Positions 52,974 to 62,574 of a stretch of 64,000 nucleotides of DNA are shown piece after piece. The stretch is from contig JANLQJ010000034.1 of NCBI GenBank assembly GCA_031367715.1, forward strand, positions 1-64,000, read 5' to 3'. The stretch comes from JANYHF01 sp031367715 (GTDB taxonomy: Bacteria > Pseudomonadota > Alphaproteobacteria > Rhizobiales > Hyphomicrobiaceae). Position numbers and translations under genes: made by a program. Positions within the stretch are counted from its first letter, which is position 1, and every line of letters begins with the position of its first letter. The notes under the pieces were generated by a model, which worked only from the letters and a program-made list of their open reading frames with translations, was not told the DNA's origin and ran no database searches.

Positions 52974-53969
52974 CTAAACCTTCGGCACGCTCCCTACCGT
53001 CGGCCGCCGTCCCGTCCCATCCGAGGCCGGGCCGCCGCCGCCGAAGGCTTCCTTGGCGATTTCACTGATGCCGGCCAGCGAGCCGATCACGGCGGCGGCT
53101 TCCAGCGGCATCATCAGGATCTTCTGGTTCGGCGATTTGGCGATGGCCTCCAACGCTTTCACGTAGTTGTTGGCCACGAAGTAGTTCAGCGCCTGGACGT
53201 TGCCGTTGGCGATGGCGTTCGAGACCACCTCGGTCGCCTTGGCTTCGGCGGCGGCCGAGCGTTCGCGCGCCTCGGCGTCGCGGAAAGCGGCTTCCTTGCG
53301 GCCGTCGGCCGACAGGATGGTCGCCTGCTTTTCGCCCTCGGCCTTCAGGATCGCCGACTGGCGCAGGCCCTCTGCTTCCAGGATCTGGGCCCGCTTCTCG
53401 CGTTCCGCCTTCATCTGCCGACCCATGCTCTCGATCAGATCGCGCGGCGGGGCGATGTCCTTGATTTCTACGCGCGTGACTTTGAGGCCCCACGGCCGGG
53501 TTGCATCGTCAATGATCTTGAGCAGCCGATGATTGATGGCGTCGCGGTTCGAGAGTAGCTCGTCCAGGTCCATTGAGCCCATGACGGTACGGATGTTGGT
53601 CATGGTCAAGTTGCTGATGGCTTGCTGTACGTTGGCCACCTCATAGGCCGACATGGCGGCGTCCAGCACCTGGTAGAAGGCGATGCCGTCCACCCGCACC
53701 ATGGCGTTGTCCTTGGTGATGACCTCCTGGCTCGGGATGTCGAGTACCTGCTCCTTCATGGAGATGCGGTAGCCGATCCGGTCCATGAACGGCGTCAGGA
53801 TGTGCAGGCCCGGCTGTAGTGTGCGCACATAGCGGCCGAAGCGCTCAATGGTGTAGTTGGAGCCCTGCGGCACCACCTTCACGGTCGAATAGAAAAGGAT
53901 GAACAGGAACAGGAGTAGAACGAGAACGGGCAGCGACGTCAGCAGGGCATAGGGAACTGAAACGTCCAC
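52974..53969 (-). CDS. SPFH-domain (stomatin/QmcA-like) membrane protein
   Basis: The 331-residue protein has one N-terminal transmembrane helix (about 12-28), an SPFH/band-7 domain (about 30-200: VKVVPQGSNYTIERFGRYVRTLQPGLHILTPFMD and DNAMVRVDGIAFYQVLD) and a long coiled-coil with repeated AEGEKQA/AEARERSAAAEAKA motifs. Such proteins build membrane microdomains and regulate proteases. The GTG at 53969 follows GGAGG by 6 bases and is preferred to starts up to 54047. With NfeD it forms the usual pair. Confidence 0.9.
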   Translation of the reverse strand: MDVSVPYALLTSLPVLVLLLFLFILFYSTVKVVPQGSNYTIERFGRYVRTLQPGLHILTPFMDRIGYRISMKEQVLDIPSQEVITKDNAMVRVDGIAFYQVLDAAMSAYEVANVQQAISNLTMTNIRTVMGSMDLDELLSNRDAINHRLLKIIDDATRPWGLKVTRVEIKDIAPPRDLIESMGRQMKAEREKRAQILEAEGLRQSAILKAEGEKQATILSADGRKEAAFRDAEARERSAAAEAKATEVVSNAIANGNVQALNYFVANNYVKALEAIAKSPNQKILMMPLEAAAVIGSLAGISEIAKEAFGGGGPASDGTGRRPTVGSVPKV

Positions 53970-54162
53970 GACTGGCCTCCGGGGTTGGAATTCAGAGCCG
54001 AATTCGCGCAACTGATATAGGTAGGAGGGCATCTCATTTACAGGCACAGGCTGTGTACTGTGGTAGATAGCTGATTTGACCCCGCTCGTTAAGTGACGAA
54101 TAAATATATGTTTTCATTGAATTTCGCCTGAACAGCAGGATCGGCACCGCAAGAGGGATAGA

Positions 54163-55356
54163 ATGAAAGTCAAGGACCTGAAGACCTTCGTCGTTGGCAA
54201 TCCGCCGCCTGGCTTTGGCGGGCGCTATTTTCTGCTGCTGAAACTCATCACCGACAACGGCATCGAGGGCGTCGGCGAGGTCTATTGCGACACCTTCGGG
54301 CCGAAGGTGATGGAAGCGGCCATCCGCGACGTGTTCGAGCGCAATGTGCTGGGCATGGACCCGTTCCATATCGAAAAGCTGTGGCGGCAAGTTTATGGCA
54401 GTGGCTACACCCTGCGGCCCGACGCGACGCTGGTTGGCGTGCTGTCGGGGCTGGAGATCGCGCTGTGGGACATCAAGGGCAAGGCGGTCGGCAAACCAGT
54501 CTTCGAACTGTTGGGCGGGCGCGTGCATGAGAAGCTGCGCAGCTACACCTACATTTATCCCGGCGTCGAAAAGGGCGAAGACTCCAGTATCTATTGGAAT
54601 GCCGAACTGTCGGCCCAACGTGCCGCCGAATACGTGAAACAAGGCTTCACGGCGGTAAAATTCGATCCGGCAGCGCCCTATTCGGCCTTCGATCCGCGCC
54701 AGCCGTCGCTGGAGAGCATCGCGCTGTGCGTGAAATTCGTGAAGCTGATCCGCGAAGCGGTTGGCACCAAGGCGGACATGCTGTTTGGCACCCATGGCCA
54801 GTTCACGGTGTCGGGCGCTCTGCGGCTCGCGCGGCAGCTCGAGCCATACGACCCGCTTTGGTTCGAGGAGCCGACCCCGCCGGAAATGCCAGAGGAGATG
54901 GCTCTGGTTGCCCGCGGCACCACCATCCCGATCGCCACCGGCGAGCGGCTGGTCACCAAGTACGAGTTCGCGCGGGTCCTGGAATGCCGAGCAGCGAGCA
55001 TCCTGCAGATGGCGCTTGGCCGCGTCGGCGGGCTGCTGGAGGCGAAAAAGATCGCGGCCATGGCCGAGGCGCATTATGCGCAGATCGCCCCGCACCTCTA
55101 TTGCGGTCCGGTGGAAGCGGCCGCCAACATCCAGTTCGCCGCCTCGCTGCCGAATTTCCTGATCCTGGAGAGCATCCAGACCTTTGGCGGTTTCCACGCC
55201 GAGCTGCTCAAGAAGCCGATTCTCTGGCAAGATGGCTACGTCATACCATCAAACGAGCCCGGTCTCGGCATCGAGCTGGACGAGGCGGTGGCGCTGGCGC
55301 ATCCGTATGCGGGCACCAACCTGCATCTGGAAATGACCAACAGGCCGATCTTGTGA
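54163..55356 (+). CDS. enolase-superfamily enzyme (mandelate racemase/galactonate dehydratase-like)
   Basis: The 397-residue enzyme has the MR/MLE capping domain (YFLLLKLITDNGIEGVGEVYCDTFG) and barrel: LGGRVHEKLRSYTYIYPG, AVKFDPA, a metal-ligand region LFGTHGQFTVSGALRLARQLEPYDPLWFEEPTPPE, then the GER triplet (ATGERL) and HLYCGPVEAAANIQ. The histidine in GTHGQ and the distal histidine suit galactonate or related acid-sugar dehydratases; the exact substrate is unclear. The gene is followed by a 4-base overlap (GTGA) with an RNA methyltransferase gene, an unusual pairing. Confidence 0.85.
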   Translation: MKVKDLKTFVVGNPPPGFGGRYFLLLKLITDNGIEGVGEVYCDTFGPKVMEAAIRDVFERNVLGMDPFHIEKLWRQVYGSGYTLRPDATLVGVLSGLEIALWDIKGKAVGKPVFELLGGRVHEKLRSYTYIYPGVEKGEDSSIYWNAELSAQRAAEYVKQGFTAVKFDPAAPYSAFDPRQPSLESIALCVKFVKLIREAVGTKADMLFGTHGQFTVSGALRLARQLEPYDPLWFEEPTPPEMPEEMALVARGTTIPIATGERLVTKYEFARVLECRAASILQMALGRVGGLLEAKKIAAMAEAHYAQIAPHLYCGPVEAAANIQFAASLPNFLILESIQTFGGFHAELLKKPILWQDGYVIPSNEPGLGIELDEAVALAHPYAGTNLHLEMTNRPIL

Positions 55357-56606
55357 TCAACGCAACTGTGCACATCCAATCGCTAGCCAGTCAGGGCGAG
55401 GGCGAGGCCGATCTGAATGGCGTCCGCTTGTTCGTTCCCTTCACGTTGCCGGGCGAAACCGTGCGCGCCGACATCCAAGGCGAGCGCGCGCGCGTTGTCG
55501 AGTTTGTGGCCGCCAGCCCGGATCGCATCGCCCCGATATGCCAGCATTTCGGCAGTTGCGGCGGCTGTGCCTTGCAACACGCCGGTCCAGCCGTATACAG
55601 CACCTTCAAGCGTGAGCAGATTGTCAACGCGCTGAAATCTCGCGGGCTCGCTGCCGAGGTCGGCGAGTTGATCCGCATCCCAGCCCACTCGCGACGGCGG
55701 GCGACTTTCGCCGCGTCACGATCCGGCGATGACGTCACGCTCGGCTACCATCAGGCGCGTTCGCAAACGCTGGTGGCCGTGGCGGAGTGCCCCGTGCTGC
55801 GGCCCGCCATCGTCAAAGCACTTCCAGCCTTGCGGACGCTGCTGGCCATAGCAATGCCACGGCTTGGCAAGGCGGAGCTGCACGTTACCGATACCAGCCA
55901 CGGCCTCGATGTCAGCATCGAGGGCAGCGGCGTCGAGATGACCGCCAAGCGCCGCGCCCTGCTCGGGTCTTGGATGACGGACACGCCGACCATGCTGCGG
56001 CTGACGCTCGACAACGAACAGATCGCGGCGCGGCGAGTGCCCGAGATCGCCTTTTCAGGTCACGCCGTGCTGCTGCCACAGCGCGGCTTCCTGCAAGCGG
56101 TTGGCGAAGCCGAGACCCTTATGGTGCGGTTGGCCAGTGAAGCATTGGCCGGCCTGAATGCCAGCGCGAGAATTGCCGATCTCTATGCGGGTCTTGGCGT
56201 TTTTTCACTGGCATTGGCCAAGCGGCATGAGGTGCTCGCCGTCGAATGGGACCGGGCGTCCGTCGACGCACTGACCAAGGCCGCCAAGCAGCCGGGATTG
56301 CGCAAGATCGAAGTTCTGCGCCGCGATCTTGGTCGCGAGCCGCTGTCGGTCCGTGAGCTGGAACCCTTCGCCGCAGTGCTGTTTGATCCGCCCCGCGCCG
56401 GCGCCGAGCCACAGGCCGCGATGCTTGCGGCCTCAACCGTCCATACCGTGATCGCAGTTTCTTGCAACCCGGCGACCTTCGCCCGCGATGCCCGGATCCT
56501 GGTCGACGGCGGATTTGTGATGGAGACGATCACGCCGGTCGACCAGTTCCTGTTCACGCCGCATGTCGAGCTGGTGGCCGTGTTTAAAAAGGGCAAGAAG
56601 GGGTGA
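55353..56606 (+). CDS. TrmA/RlmD-family SAM-dependent RNA methyltransferase
   Basis: The 417-residue enzyme has an N-terminal TRAM-like domain, an iron-sulfur binding set CQHFGSCGGC plus a later ECPVLR cysteine (spacing C-x6-C-x2-C), a central domain, and a methyltransferase core with IADLYAGLGVFSLALA, DPPRAGAEPQ and the catalytic cysteine in AVSCNPATFARD. It methylates a uridine at C5 in rRNA or tRNA; RlmD-like is most probable. The GTG start at 55353 overlaps the stop of the enolase-superfamily gene. A much longer in-frame reading upstream is an antisense-like artefact over that gene. Confidence 0.9.
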   Translation: MINATVHIQSLASQGEGEADLNGVRLFVPFTLPGETVRADIQGERARVVEFVAASPDRIAPICQHFGSCGGCALQHAGPAVYSTFKREQIVNALKSRGLAAEVGELIRIPAHSRRRATFAASRSGDDVTLGYHQARSQTLVAVAECPVLRPAIVKALPALRTLLAIAMPRLGKAELHVTDTSHGLDVSIEGSGVEMTAKRRALLGSWMTDTPTMLRLTLDNEQIAARRVPEIAFSGHAVLLPQRGFLQAVGEAETLMVRLASEALAGLNASARIADLYAGLGVFSLALAKRHEVLAVEWDRASVDALTKAAKQPGLRKIEVLRRDLGREPLSVRELEPFAAVLFDPPRAGAEPQAAMLAASTVHTVIAVSCNPATFARDARILVDGGFVMETITPVDQFLFTPHVELVAVFKKGKKG

Positions 56607-56643
56607 TCTTGGCGCTGAAGATCGCGGCGGCGAGGGGCGGTCT

Positions 56644-56669
56644 CTCCTCCCCCGTCAACGGCGGAGGAG
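56644..56669. terminator. hairpin between convergent rRNA methyltransferase and alcohol dehydrogenase genes
   Basis: CTCCTCC (56644-56650) pairs with GGAGGAG (56663-56669), with flanking bases extending the stem. It may end transcription from both sides; no long T run. Confidence 0.4.
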
Positions 56670-56674
56670 GGAGA

Positions 56675-57802
56675 TCAGAACACCACCACGCTGCGGATTG
56701 ACTTGCCTTGGTGCATCAGGTCGAAGCCCTGGTTGATGTCTTCCAGCTTCAGGATGTGTGTGATCATGGGGTCGATCTGAATTTGACCGTCCATGTACCA
56801 ATCGACGAACTTTGGCACATCGGTCCGGCCCCTAGCGCCGCCAAACGCGGTGCCTTTCCAGGTGCGACCCGTGACCAGCTGGAACGGACGCGTGCTGATC
56901 TCCTTGCCCGCACCCGCCACGCCAATGATGATGCTCTGCCCCCAGCCACGATGCGAGGCCTCCAGCGCCATGCGCATGACGTCAGTGTTTCCAGTGCAAT
57001 CGAAGGTGTAGTCGGCGCCGCCGATCTGGTCCGCGCCGCGTTTTGTCATCGTGACGAGGTGAGCAACCAGATCGCCCTTGATCTCCTTCGGGTTGACAAA
57101 ATGCGTCATGCCGAAGCGTTCACCCCATGCCTTCTTGTCGTTGTTGACATCGACGCCGATGATCATGCTGGCGCCCACCAGCTTCAATCCCTGGATGACA
57201 TTCAACCCGATGCCACCGAGCCCGAATACGACCGCCGTGGCGCCCGTCTCGACCTTGGCTGTGTTGATGACAGCGCCGATGCCCGTCGTTACGCCGCAAC
57301 CGATGTAGCAGATCTTGTCAAAGGGCGCGTCGGTACGGACTTTCGCCAGCGCAATCTCCGGTAGCACAGTGAAGTTGGAGAAGGTCGAACACCCCATATA
57401 ATGGTGCACCTTCTGGCCCCGGTAGCTGAACCGGCTGGTGCCGTCGGGCATCACGCCTTGGCCTTGCGTCGCGCGGATGGAGGTACACAGATTGGTCTTG
57501 CGCGACAGGCAGCTCGGGCATTCGCGGCATTCGGGCGTATAGAGTGGAATGACGTGATCGCCAACCTTCAGGCTGCTGACACCTGACCCGATCTCGACCA
57601 CAACTCCGGCTCCCTCGTGCCCCATGATGGCGGGGAACAAGCCTTCGGGGTCAGCCCCTGAGATTGTGAATTCGTCAGTATGGCAGATGCCGGTGGCTTT
57701 GATCTCGACCAGCACTTCGCCGTGCTTGGGACCCTCAAGATCGACCTCGACGACTTCAAGAGGCTTCCCGGCAGCAAAAGCGATGGCGGCGCGCGATTTC
57801 AT
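56675..57802 (-). CDS. S-(hydroxymethyl)glutathione dehydrogenase (class III alcohol dehydrogenase)
   Basis: The 375-residue zinc enzyme oxidises the glutathione adduct of formaldehyde and also reduces S-nitrosoglutathione. Catalytic zinc ligands are in GICHTDEF and GHEGAGVV; structural zinc cysteines are in PECRECPSCLSRKTNLC; the NAD site is GLGGIGLNVIQG. KVHHYMGCSTFSNFTVL is typical of the class III enzyme. ATG 57802 begins at the family start; an in-frame extension to 57982 is not real. The usual partner esterase gene is not next to it. Confidence 0.95.
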   Translation of the reverse strand: MKSRAAIAFAAGKPLEVVEVDLEGPKHGEVLVEIKATGICHTDEFTISGADPEGLFPAIMGHEGAGVVVEIGSGVSSLKVGDHVIPLYTPECRECPSCLSRKTNLCTSIRATQGQGVMPDGTSRFSYRGQKVHHYMGCSTFSNFTVLPEIALAKVRTDAPFDKICYIGCGVTTGIGAVINTAKVETGATAVVFGLGGIGLNVIQGLKLVGASMIIGVDVNNDKKAWGERFGMTHFVNPKEIKGDLVAHLVTMTKRGADQIGGADYTFDCTGNTDVMRMALEASHRGWGQSIIIGVAGAGKEISTRPFQLVTGRTWKGTAFGGARGRTDVPKFVDWYMDGQIQIDPMITHILKLEDINQGFDLMHQGKSIRSVVVF

Positions 57803-57996
57803 GAAAGATCCCCTTGGTGACCGACGATTTTGATCCCCAGCATGGCGCAATGCCATCCCCGCTGTCAAAACACGGCTGTTCAGCCACCTCGTACCGTTTG
57901 TCAGCCCACCTTCCCCTTTCGGGCCATCCTGGTCTATGCTTCCGCTCAGCGTCCTGCGGCGGCTCACGTCAGACAGGACCATAGGGAGGTTTGCAA

Positions 57997-59586
57997 ATGC
58001 GAAAACTGACTAAAGTCGTGCTCGGCGCCCTTCTCGCCAGCACCCTGCTCGGTGGCGCCGCCGGCGCCAAGACGCTGGTCTACTGCTCGGAAGGCAGCCC
58101 GGAGAACTTCAACCCGCAGATCAACACCACCGGCACCAGCCTTGACGCGGCCCGACACCTCTACAACCAACTGGTCGAGTTCGAGCGCGGCACCACCAAC
58201 GTGATCCCGGGCCTGGCCGAGAAATGGGAAACGTCTGCCGACGGCCAGACCTTTACGTTCCATCTGCGCAAGGGTGTGAAGTTTCACTCCAACAAGGCCT
58301 TCACCCCGACCCGCGATTTCAACGCCGACGACGTGCTGTTCTCGTTCAACCGCATGTGGAAGGCCGACAGCCCCTATGCCAAGGTCTCGGGCGGCGCCTA
58401 TGACTACTTCAACGACATGAGCATGCCCGACCTGCTCGATACCATCACCAAGACCGATGACCAGACCGTGGTCTTCAAGCTAAAGAAGCCGAACGCTCCT
58501 TTCATCGCGAACATGGCCATGGACTTTGCCACCATCCTTTCGGGCGAATACGCTGACGCCATGCTGAAGGCGGGCACGCCCGAGAAGGTCGACCAGGAGC
58601 CGATCGGCACCGGCCCGTTCTCGTTCGTCGCCTATCAGAAGGACGCCGCCATCCGCTTCAAGGCGTTTGACGCTTATTGGGGCGGCAAAGCCACCATCGA
58701 CGATCTGGTTTTTGCCATCACGCCCGATGCCACGGCCCGCTATGCCAAGCTGAAGGCCGGCGAGTGCCAGGTGATGATCGCGCCGAACCCGGCCGATCTG
58801 CCGACGATGAAGCAGGATGCGGCCGTCACCGTCATGGAACAGGCCGGCCTCAATATCGGCTATCTGTCGATGAACACGCAGAAGCCGCCCTTCGACAAGA
58901 AAGAAGTGCGCCAGGCCATCAACATGGCGATCGACCGCGATGCCATCCTGAAGGACGTCTATCAGGGCGCCGGACAGAAGGCCAAGAACCCGCTGCCGCC
59001 GACCATTTGGTCCTATGACGAGGGCACCACCGATTATGCCTATGACCCGGCCAAGGCCAAGGCCATGCTGGAAGCCGCTGGCGTGAAAGATCTGCAGACG
59101 GATCTGTGGTGGATGCCGGTGCAGCGCCCGTACAATCCCAACGCCAAGCGCATGGCCGAAATGATGCAGGCCGATCTTGCCAAGGTCGGCATCACCGCCA
59201 AGCTGGTCTCGTTCGAGTGGGGCGAGTACAGAAAGCGCCTGCAGCAGGGCGAGCACCAGATGGGCCTGCTCGGCTGGACCGGCGACAATGGCGATCCGGA
59301 CAACTTTCTGTTCCTGTTGGGATGCGCGGCGGCTCGCCAAGGCGGCCAAAACATCTCCCATTGGTGCAACAAGGAGTTCGACGCCGGCCTGCAGCAGGCC
59401 TCGCAGCTCCCCGATCAGGCCAAGCGATCGGAGATCTACAAAGGCATGACCAAGATCTTCAAAGACGAGGCGCCGTGGGTGACGATCGCCCATTCGACGG
59501 TGTTTGAGCCCGTCCGCAAGGAAGTCAGCGGATACAAGGTCAGCCCGTTCGGGCGCCATGAGTTTTATGGCGTGGATGTGAAGTAG
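57997..59586 (+). CDS. family 5 ABC transporter substrate-binding protein (DppA-like)
   Basis: The 529-residue precursor has a signal peptide (LLASTLLGGAAGA) and the family 5 fold of dipeptide-binding proteins: LVYCSEGSPENFNPQI, TSADGQTFTFHLRKGVKFHSN, NADDVLFSFNRMW, GTGPFSFVAYQKDAAIRF and AINMAIDRDAIL. It strongly resembles DppA, with VYCSEGSPE close to the E. coli sequence. It binds di- or oligopeptides or a small peptide-like compound. AGGGAGG stands 7 bases before the ATG. It is first in a dppABCDF-type operon. Confidence 0.92.
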   Translation: MRKLTKVVLGALLASTLLGGAAGAKTLVYCSEGSPENFNPQINTTGTSLDAARHLYNQLVEFERGTTNVIPGLAEKWETSADGQTFTFHLRKGVKFHSNKAFTPTRDFNADDVLFSFNRMWKADSPYAKVSGGAYDYFNDMSMPDLLDTITKTDDQTVVFKLKKPNAPFIANMAMDFATILSGEYADAMLKAGTPEKVDQEPIGTGPFSFVAYQKDAAIRFKAFDAYWGGKATIDDLVFAITPDATARYAKLKAGECQVMIAPNPADLPTMKQDAAVTVMEQAGLNIGYLSMNTQKPPFDKKEVRQAINMAIDRDAILKDVYQGAGQKAKNPLPPTIWSYDEGTTDYAYDPAKAKAMLEAAGVKDLQTDLWWMPVQRPYNPNAKRMAEMMQADLAKVGITAKLVSFEWGEYRKRLQQGEHQMGLLGWTGDNGDPDNFLFLLGCAAARQGGQNISHWCNKEFDAGLQQASQLPDQAKRSEIYKGMTKIFKDEAPWVTIAHSTVFEPVRKEVSGYKVSPFGRHEFYGVDVK

Positions 59587-59596
59587 TTCTTTTGAT

Positions 59597-59626
59597 ACCC
59601 TCTCCCCGCGATCAAGGGGAGAGGGT
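59597..59626 (+). terminator. hairpin between the substrate-binding protein and permease genes
   Basis: A perfect 11-bp stem ACCCTCTCCCC/GGGGAGAGGGT with an 8-base loop lies 11 bases after the binding-protein stop. It may partly stop or stabilise mRNA so that the binding protein is made in excess of the membrane parts. Confidence 0.55.
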
Positions 59627-59649
59627 TATCTCCGAGGGAGTAACACCGC

Positions 59650-60660
59650 ATGCTCCCGTTCATCCTCCGCCGCGCGGCGCTGACCGTTCCGACCTTTGCG
59701 GCGCTGATGTTCGTCACCTTCGTGATGGTGCGACTGGTGCCTGGCGATCCCGTTGAGGTGCGCCGCGGCGAGCGCGGCATCACGCCTGAGTTGCATGCGC
59801 GCTACCTGCATGAGATGGGGCTCGACCAGCCGATCTGGAAACAGTTTTCCGACTATGTCTGGAAGCTACTGCACGGCGATTTCGGGCTCTCGACCATCAG
59901 CCACGAGAAAGTACTGACCGAGTTCCTGACGCTGTTTCCCGCCACCTTGGAACTCACCTTTTTCGCCATGCTGTTTGCGGTCGCACTCGGCGTGCCGGCG
60001 GGCGTGTTCGCCGCCGTCAAGCGTGGCAGCTTCTACGATCAGACGCTGATGGGCATCGCCCTCACCGGCTATTCGATGCCGATCTTCTGGTGGGGATTGA
60101 TCCTCATTCTGATTATGTCGAACACGCTCGGCCTCACGCCCGTTTCGGGGCGCATCGATCTGATCAAATACTATTTCGAACCGACCACGGGCTTCATGCT
60201 GATCGATTCGGCTCTATCTGGCCAGAAAGGCGCCTTCCTTGACGCCGTGCGCCATCTCATTCTGCCGACCATTGTGCTCGGCACCGTGCCGCTCGCCGTC
60301 ATCGCGCGCATGACGCGCTCCGCCATGCTGGAGGTGCTGCAGGAGGACTATGTCCGCACCGCGCGGGCCAAGGGGTTGACGCCGTTCCGCGTCATCGGGT
60401 TGCATGCGCTGCGCAACGCGCTCATTCCGGTGGTCACCACCATTGGCCTGCAGGTGACGACGCTACTGGCCGGTGCCGTGCTGACCGAGACCATTTTTTC
60501 CTGGCCGGGCGTCGGCAAATGGCTGATCGAGAGCATCGCCCGGCGCGACTATCCCGCGCTACAGGGTGGCATCATGCTGATCTCGGGACTGGTGGTGCTG
60601 GTCAACCTGATCATCGACCTCACCTATGGCCTGATCAATCCGAGGATCCGGCATGGTTGA
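59650..60660 (+). CDS. ABC transporter permease (DppB family)
   Basis: The 336-residue membrane protein has six predicted helices and the DppB/OppB pattern: an N-terminal helix with TFAALMFVTFVMVRLVPGDP, LHGDFGLSTIS, and the EAA loop ARAKGLTPFRVIGLHALRNALIPVVT that contacts the ATPase, ending in INPRIRHG. With the next permease it forms the pore. Its stop overlaps the dppC start by 8 bases. Confidence 0.93.
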   Translation: MLPFILRRAALTVPTFAALMFVTFVMVRLVPGDPVEVRRGERGITPELHARYLHEMGLDQPIWKQFSDYVWKLLHGDFGLSTISHEKVLTEFLTLFPATLELTFFAMLFAVALGVPAGVFAAVKRGSFYDQTLMGIALTGYSMPIFWWGLILILIMSNTLGLTPVSGRIDLIKYYFEPTTGFMLIDSALSGQKGAFLDAVRHLILPTIVLGTVPLAVIARMTRSAMLEVLQEDYVRTARAKGLTPFRVIGLHALRNALIPVVTTIGLQVTTLLAGAVLTETIFSWPGVGKWLIESIARRDYPALQGGIMLISGLVVLVNLIIDLTYGLINPRIRHG

Positions 60661-61576
60661 CCTCACGGCTGGCACCGCGGACCGCTCACTATTGGACGCC
60701 TCCATTGCACCCGCCCCGACGCCCTTTTGGGAGTTCGTGGCTGCCTTCCGCGAGAACCGCGGCGCTGTTCTCGGCTTCTGCGTGGTGACGTGTGTGGTCT
60801 TAGCGGCCCTCTTTGCCAATGTCATCGCCCCGTATTCACCCATCGAGCAGTATCGCGATTTCATCAGACTGCCGCCGGCCTTCGTACCCGGCGGCGACTG
60901 GCGTTTTCCGCTCGGCACCGACCCGGTTGGCCGCGACATGCTCTCGCGTCTGATCTTCGGCGCCCGCGTCTCGCTGTTCATCGGCCTTGCTGTCATGTCG
61001 GTCTCCACCATCGTCGGCGTCGCCCTCGGCCTGGCAGCAGCCTTCCTCGGCGGCATCGTCGATATCGTCATTGCCCGCATCATGGATCTGATTGTCTCGA
61101 TCCCTTCACTCGTGCTCGCCATTCTGGTCATCGCGGTGATCGGGCCCAACCTCACCAACACCATCGTGGCGGTGACAATCGTCTATCTGCCGCGCTATGT
61201 GCGCCTGGTGCGCGGCTCGGCGCTCGCCGAACTCACCAAAGATTACGTCGTGGCCGCCAAGGTCGCCGGTGCCGGACCGTTGCGGCTGATGCTGCGAACT
61301 GTGCTGCCCAACTGCATGCCGCCGCTCATCGTCCAGGCCGCGCTCGGAGTTTCCGACGCCATCCTGGAAGCGGCTGGCCTGGGCTTTCTTGGCCTCGGTG
61401 CGCAGCCGCCGCAACCGGAATGGGGTTCCATGCTGGCCGACGCGCGCGAGTTCATTTCCGCCGCGCCCTGGATCGTCGCGCTGCCGGGAATTGCCATCCT
61501 GATTACCGTGCTCGCCATCAACCTCATGGGCGACGGCTTGCGCGATGCGCTCGACCCGAAACTGAAACGGAGCTGA
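60653..61576 (+). CDS. ABC transporter permease (DppC family)
   Basis: The 307-residue membrane protein has a cytoplasmic N terminus, six helices and DppC features: FPLGTDPVGRDMLSRLIFGARVSL, and the EAA loop AAKVAGAGPLRLMLRTVLPNCMPPLIV. It ends in NLMGDGLRDALDPKLKRS, the standard DppC C terminus. It pairs with DppB, with which its gene overlaps. The ATPase gene starts 8 bases after its stop. Confidence 0.93.
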   Translation: MVDLTAGTADRSLLDASIAPAPTPFWEFVAAFRENRGAVLGFCVVTCVVLAALFANVIAPYSPIEQYRDFIRLPPAFVPGGDWRFPLGTDPVGRDMLSRLIFGARVSLFIGLAVMSVSTIVGVALGLAAAFLGGIVDIVIARIMDLIVSIPSLVLAILVIAVIGPNLTNTIVAVTIVYLPRYVRLVRGSALAELTKDYVVAAKVAGAGPLRLMLRTVLPNCMPPLIVQAALGVSDAILEAAGLGFLGLGAQPPQPEWGSMLADAREFISAAPWIVALPGIAILITVLAINLMGDGLRDALDPKLKRS

Positions 61577-61584
61577 GGCGGCCC

Positions 61585-62574
61585 ATGCCACTGCTTGACG
61601 TCCGCAACCTCAACGTCGATTTCGCCACCGCGCGCGGCGCCTCGCGGGTCGTTGAAGCCTGCGATTTCAACGTCGAGGCGGGCGATGTGCTGGCGGTGGT
61701 CGGTGAGTCAGGTTCGGGCAAATCGGTCGCCATGTTGGCCGTCATGGGCTTGCTGCCGTGGACCGCCAATATTACCGCCGATCGCATGATGTTCGATGGG
61801 CACGACCTGTTAGGGATCAGCCGCGCTGATCGACGACGACTGGTCGGCAAGGACATCGCCATGATCTTCCAGGAGCCGGTGGCCAGCCTCAATCCCTGCT
61901 TCACCGCCGGATTTCAGCTTGAAGAAAGTCTGAAAACGCATCTCGGCCTCGACCAGCCGGCGCGCCGAAAGCGTGCCACCGAGTTGCTAGGTCTGGTCGG
62001 TATTTCCGAACCCGAGCGACGGCTCAATCAGTTCCCGCATCAATTGTCGGGCGGCATGTGCCAGCGCGTCATGATCGCCATCGCCATCTCGTGCCAACCA
62101 AAACTACTGATCGCCGACGAGCCGACCACGGCGCTCGACGTCACTATCCAGGCCCAGATCCTCGATCTTTTGCTAGCACTGCAAAGGGAAACCGGCATGG
62201 CGCTGGTGCTGATCACGCATGATATGGGCGTGGTGGCGGAAACGGCGCGCCGCGTCGTTGTGCAATACGCCGGCGAGCAGATCGAGCGCCAGCCGGTGGG
62301 TGGCTTGTTCACCCACCCGCGTCATCCGTACACCGCGGCGCTGCTCGCCGCATTGCCCGAGCGAAGCCATGGCCGCCGCCTCGCCTCCATCCCGGGCGTC
62401 GTGCCGGGCGCCTTGGACAAGCGCGTCGGCTGCCTGTTCGCGCCGCGCTGCCAGTTCGTCACTGACACCTGCCGTACCATCCATCCGATCCGCCGTGGCC
62501 CGTCCGAAGGCGAGGTGCTTTGCCATTATCCGTTGACGGAAGCCGCCGGCGTGTTTGCTGGGGTGGCATCGTGA
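61585..62574 (+). CDS. ABC transporter ATP-binding protein (DppD family)
   Basis: The 329-residue ATPase has Walker A GESGSGKSV, signature LSGGMCQRVMIA, Walker B LLIADEPTTALDVT, and an oligopeptide-type C-terminal extension with cysteines (GCLFAPRCQFVTDTC) as in DppD/OppD. The first methionine is at 61585; a longer open frame reaching back to 60727 is antisense-like noise across dppC. It overlaps the dppF start codon. Confidence 0.93.
   Translation: MPLLDVRNLNVDFATARGASRVVEACDFNVEAGDVLAVVGESGSGKSVAMLAVMGLLPWTANITADRMMFDGHDLLGISRADRRRLVGKDIAMIFQEPVASLNPCFTAGFQLEESLKTHLGLDQPARRKRATELLGLVGISEPERRLNQFPHQLSGGMCQRVMIAIAISCQPKLLIADEPTTALDVTIQAQILDLLLALQRETGMALVLITHDMGVVAETARRVVVQYAGEQIERQPVGGLFTHPRHPYTAALLAALPERSHGRRLASIPGVVPGALDKRVGCLFAPRCQFVTDTCRTIHPIRRGPSEGEVLCHYPLTEAAGVFAGVAS

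Noticed and set aside
54594..55352. N-terminal extension of the RNA methyltransferase frame
   Set aside because: It overlaps the enolase-superfamily gene in another frame and has no family character; the GTG at 55353 is the natural coupled start.
60727..61584. N-terminal extension of the DppD frame
   Set aside because: Arg/His-rich translation across dppC; DppD-like sequence begins at the ATG at 61585.
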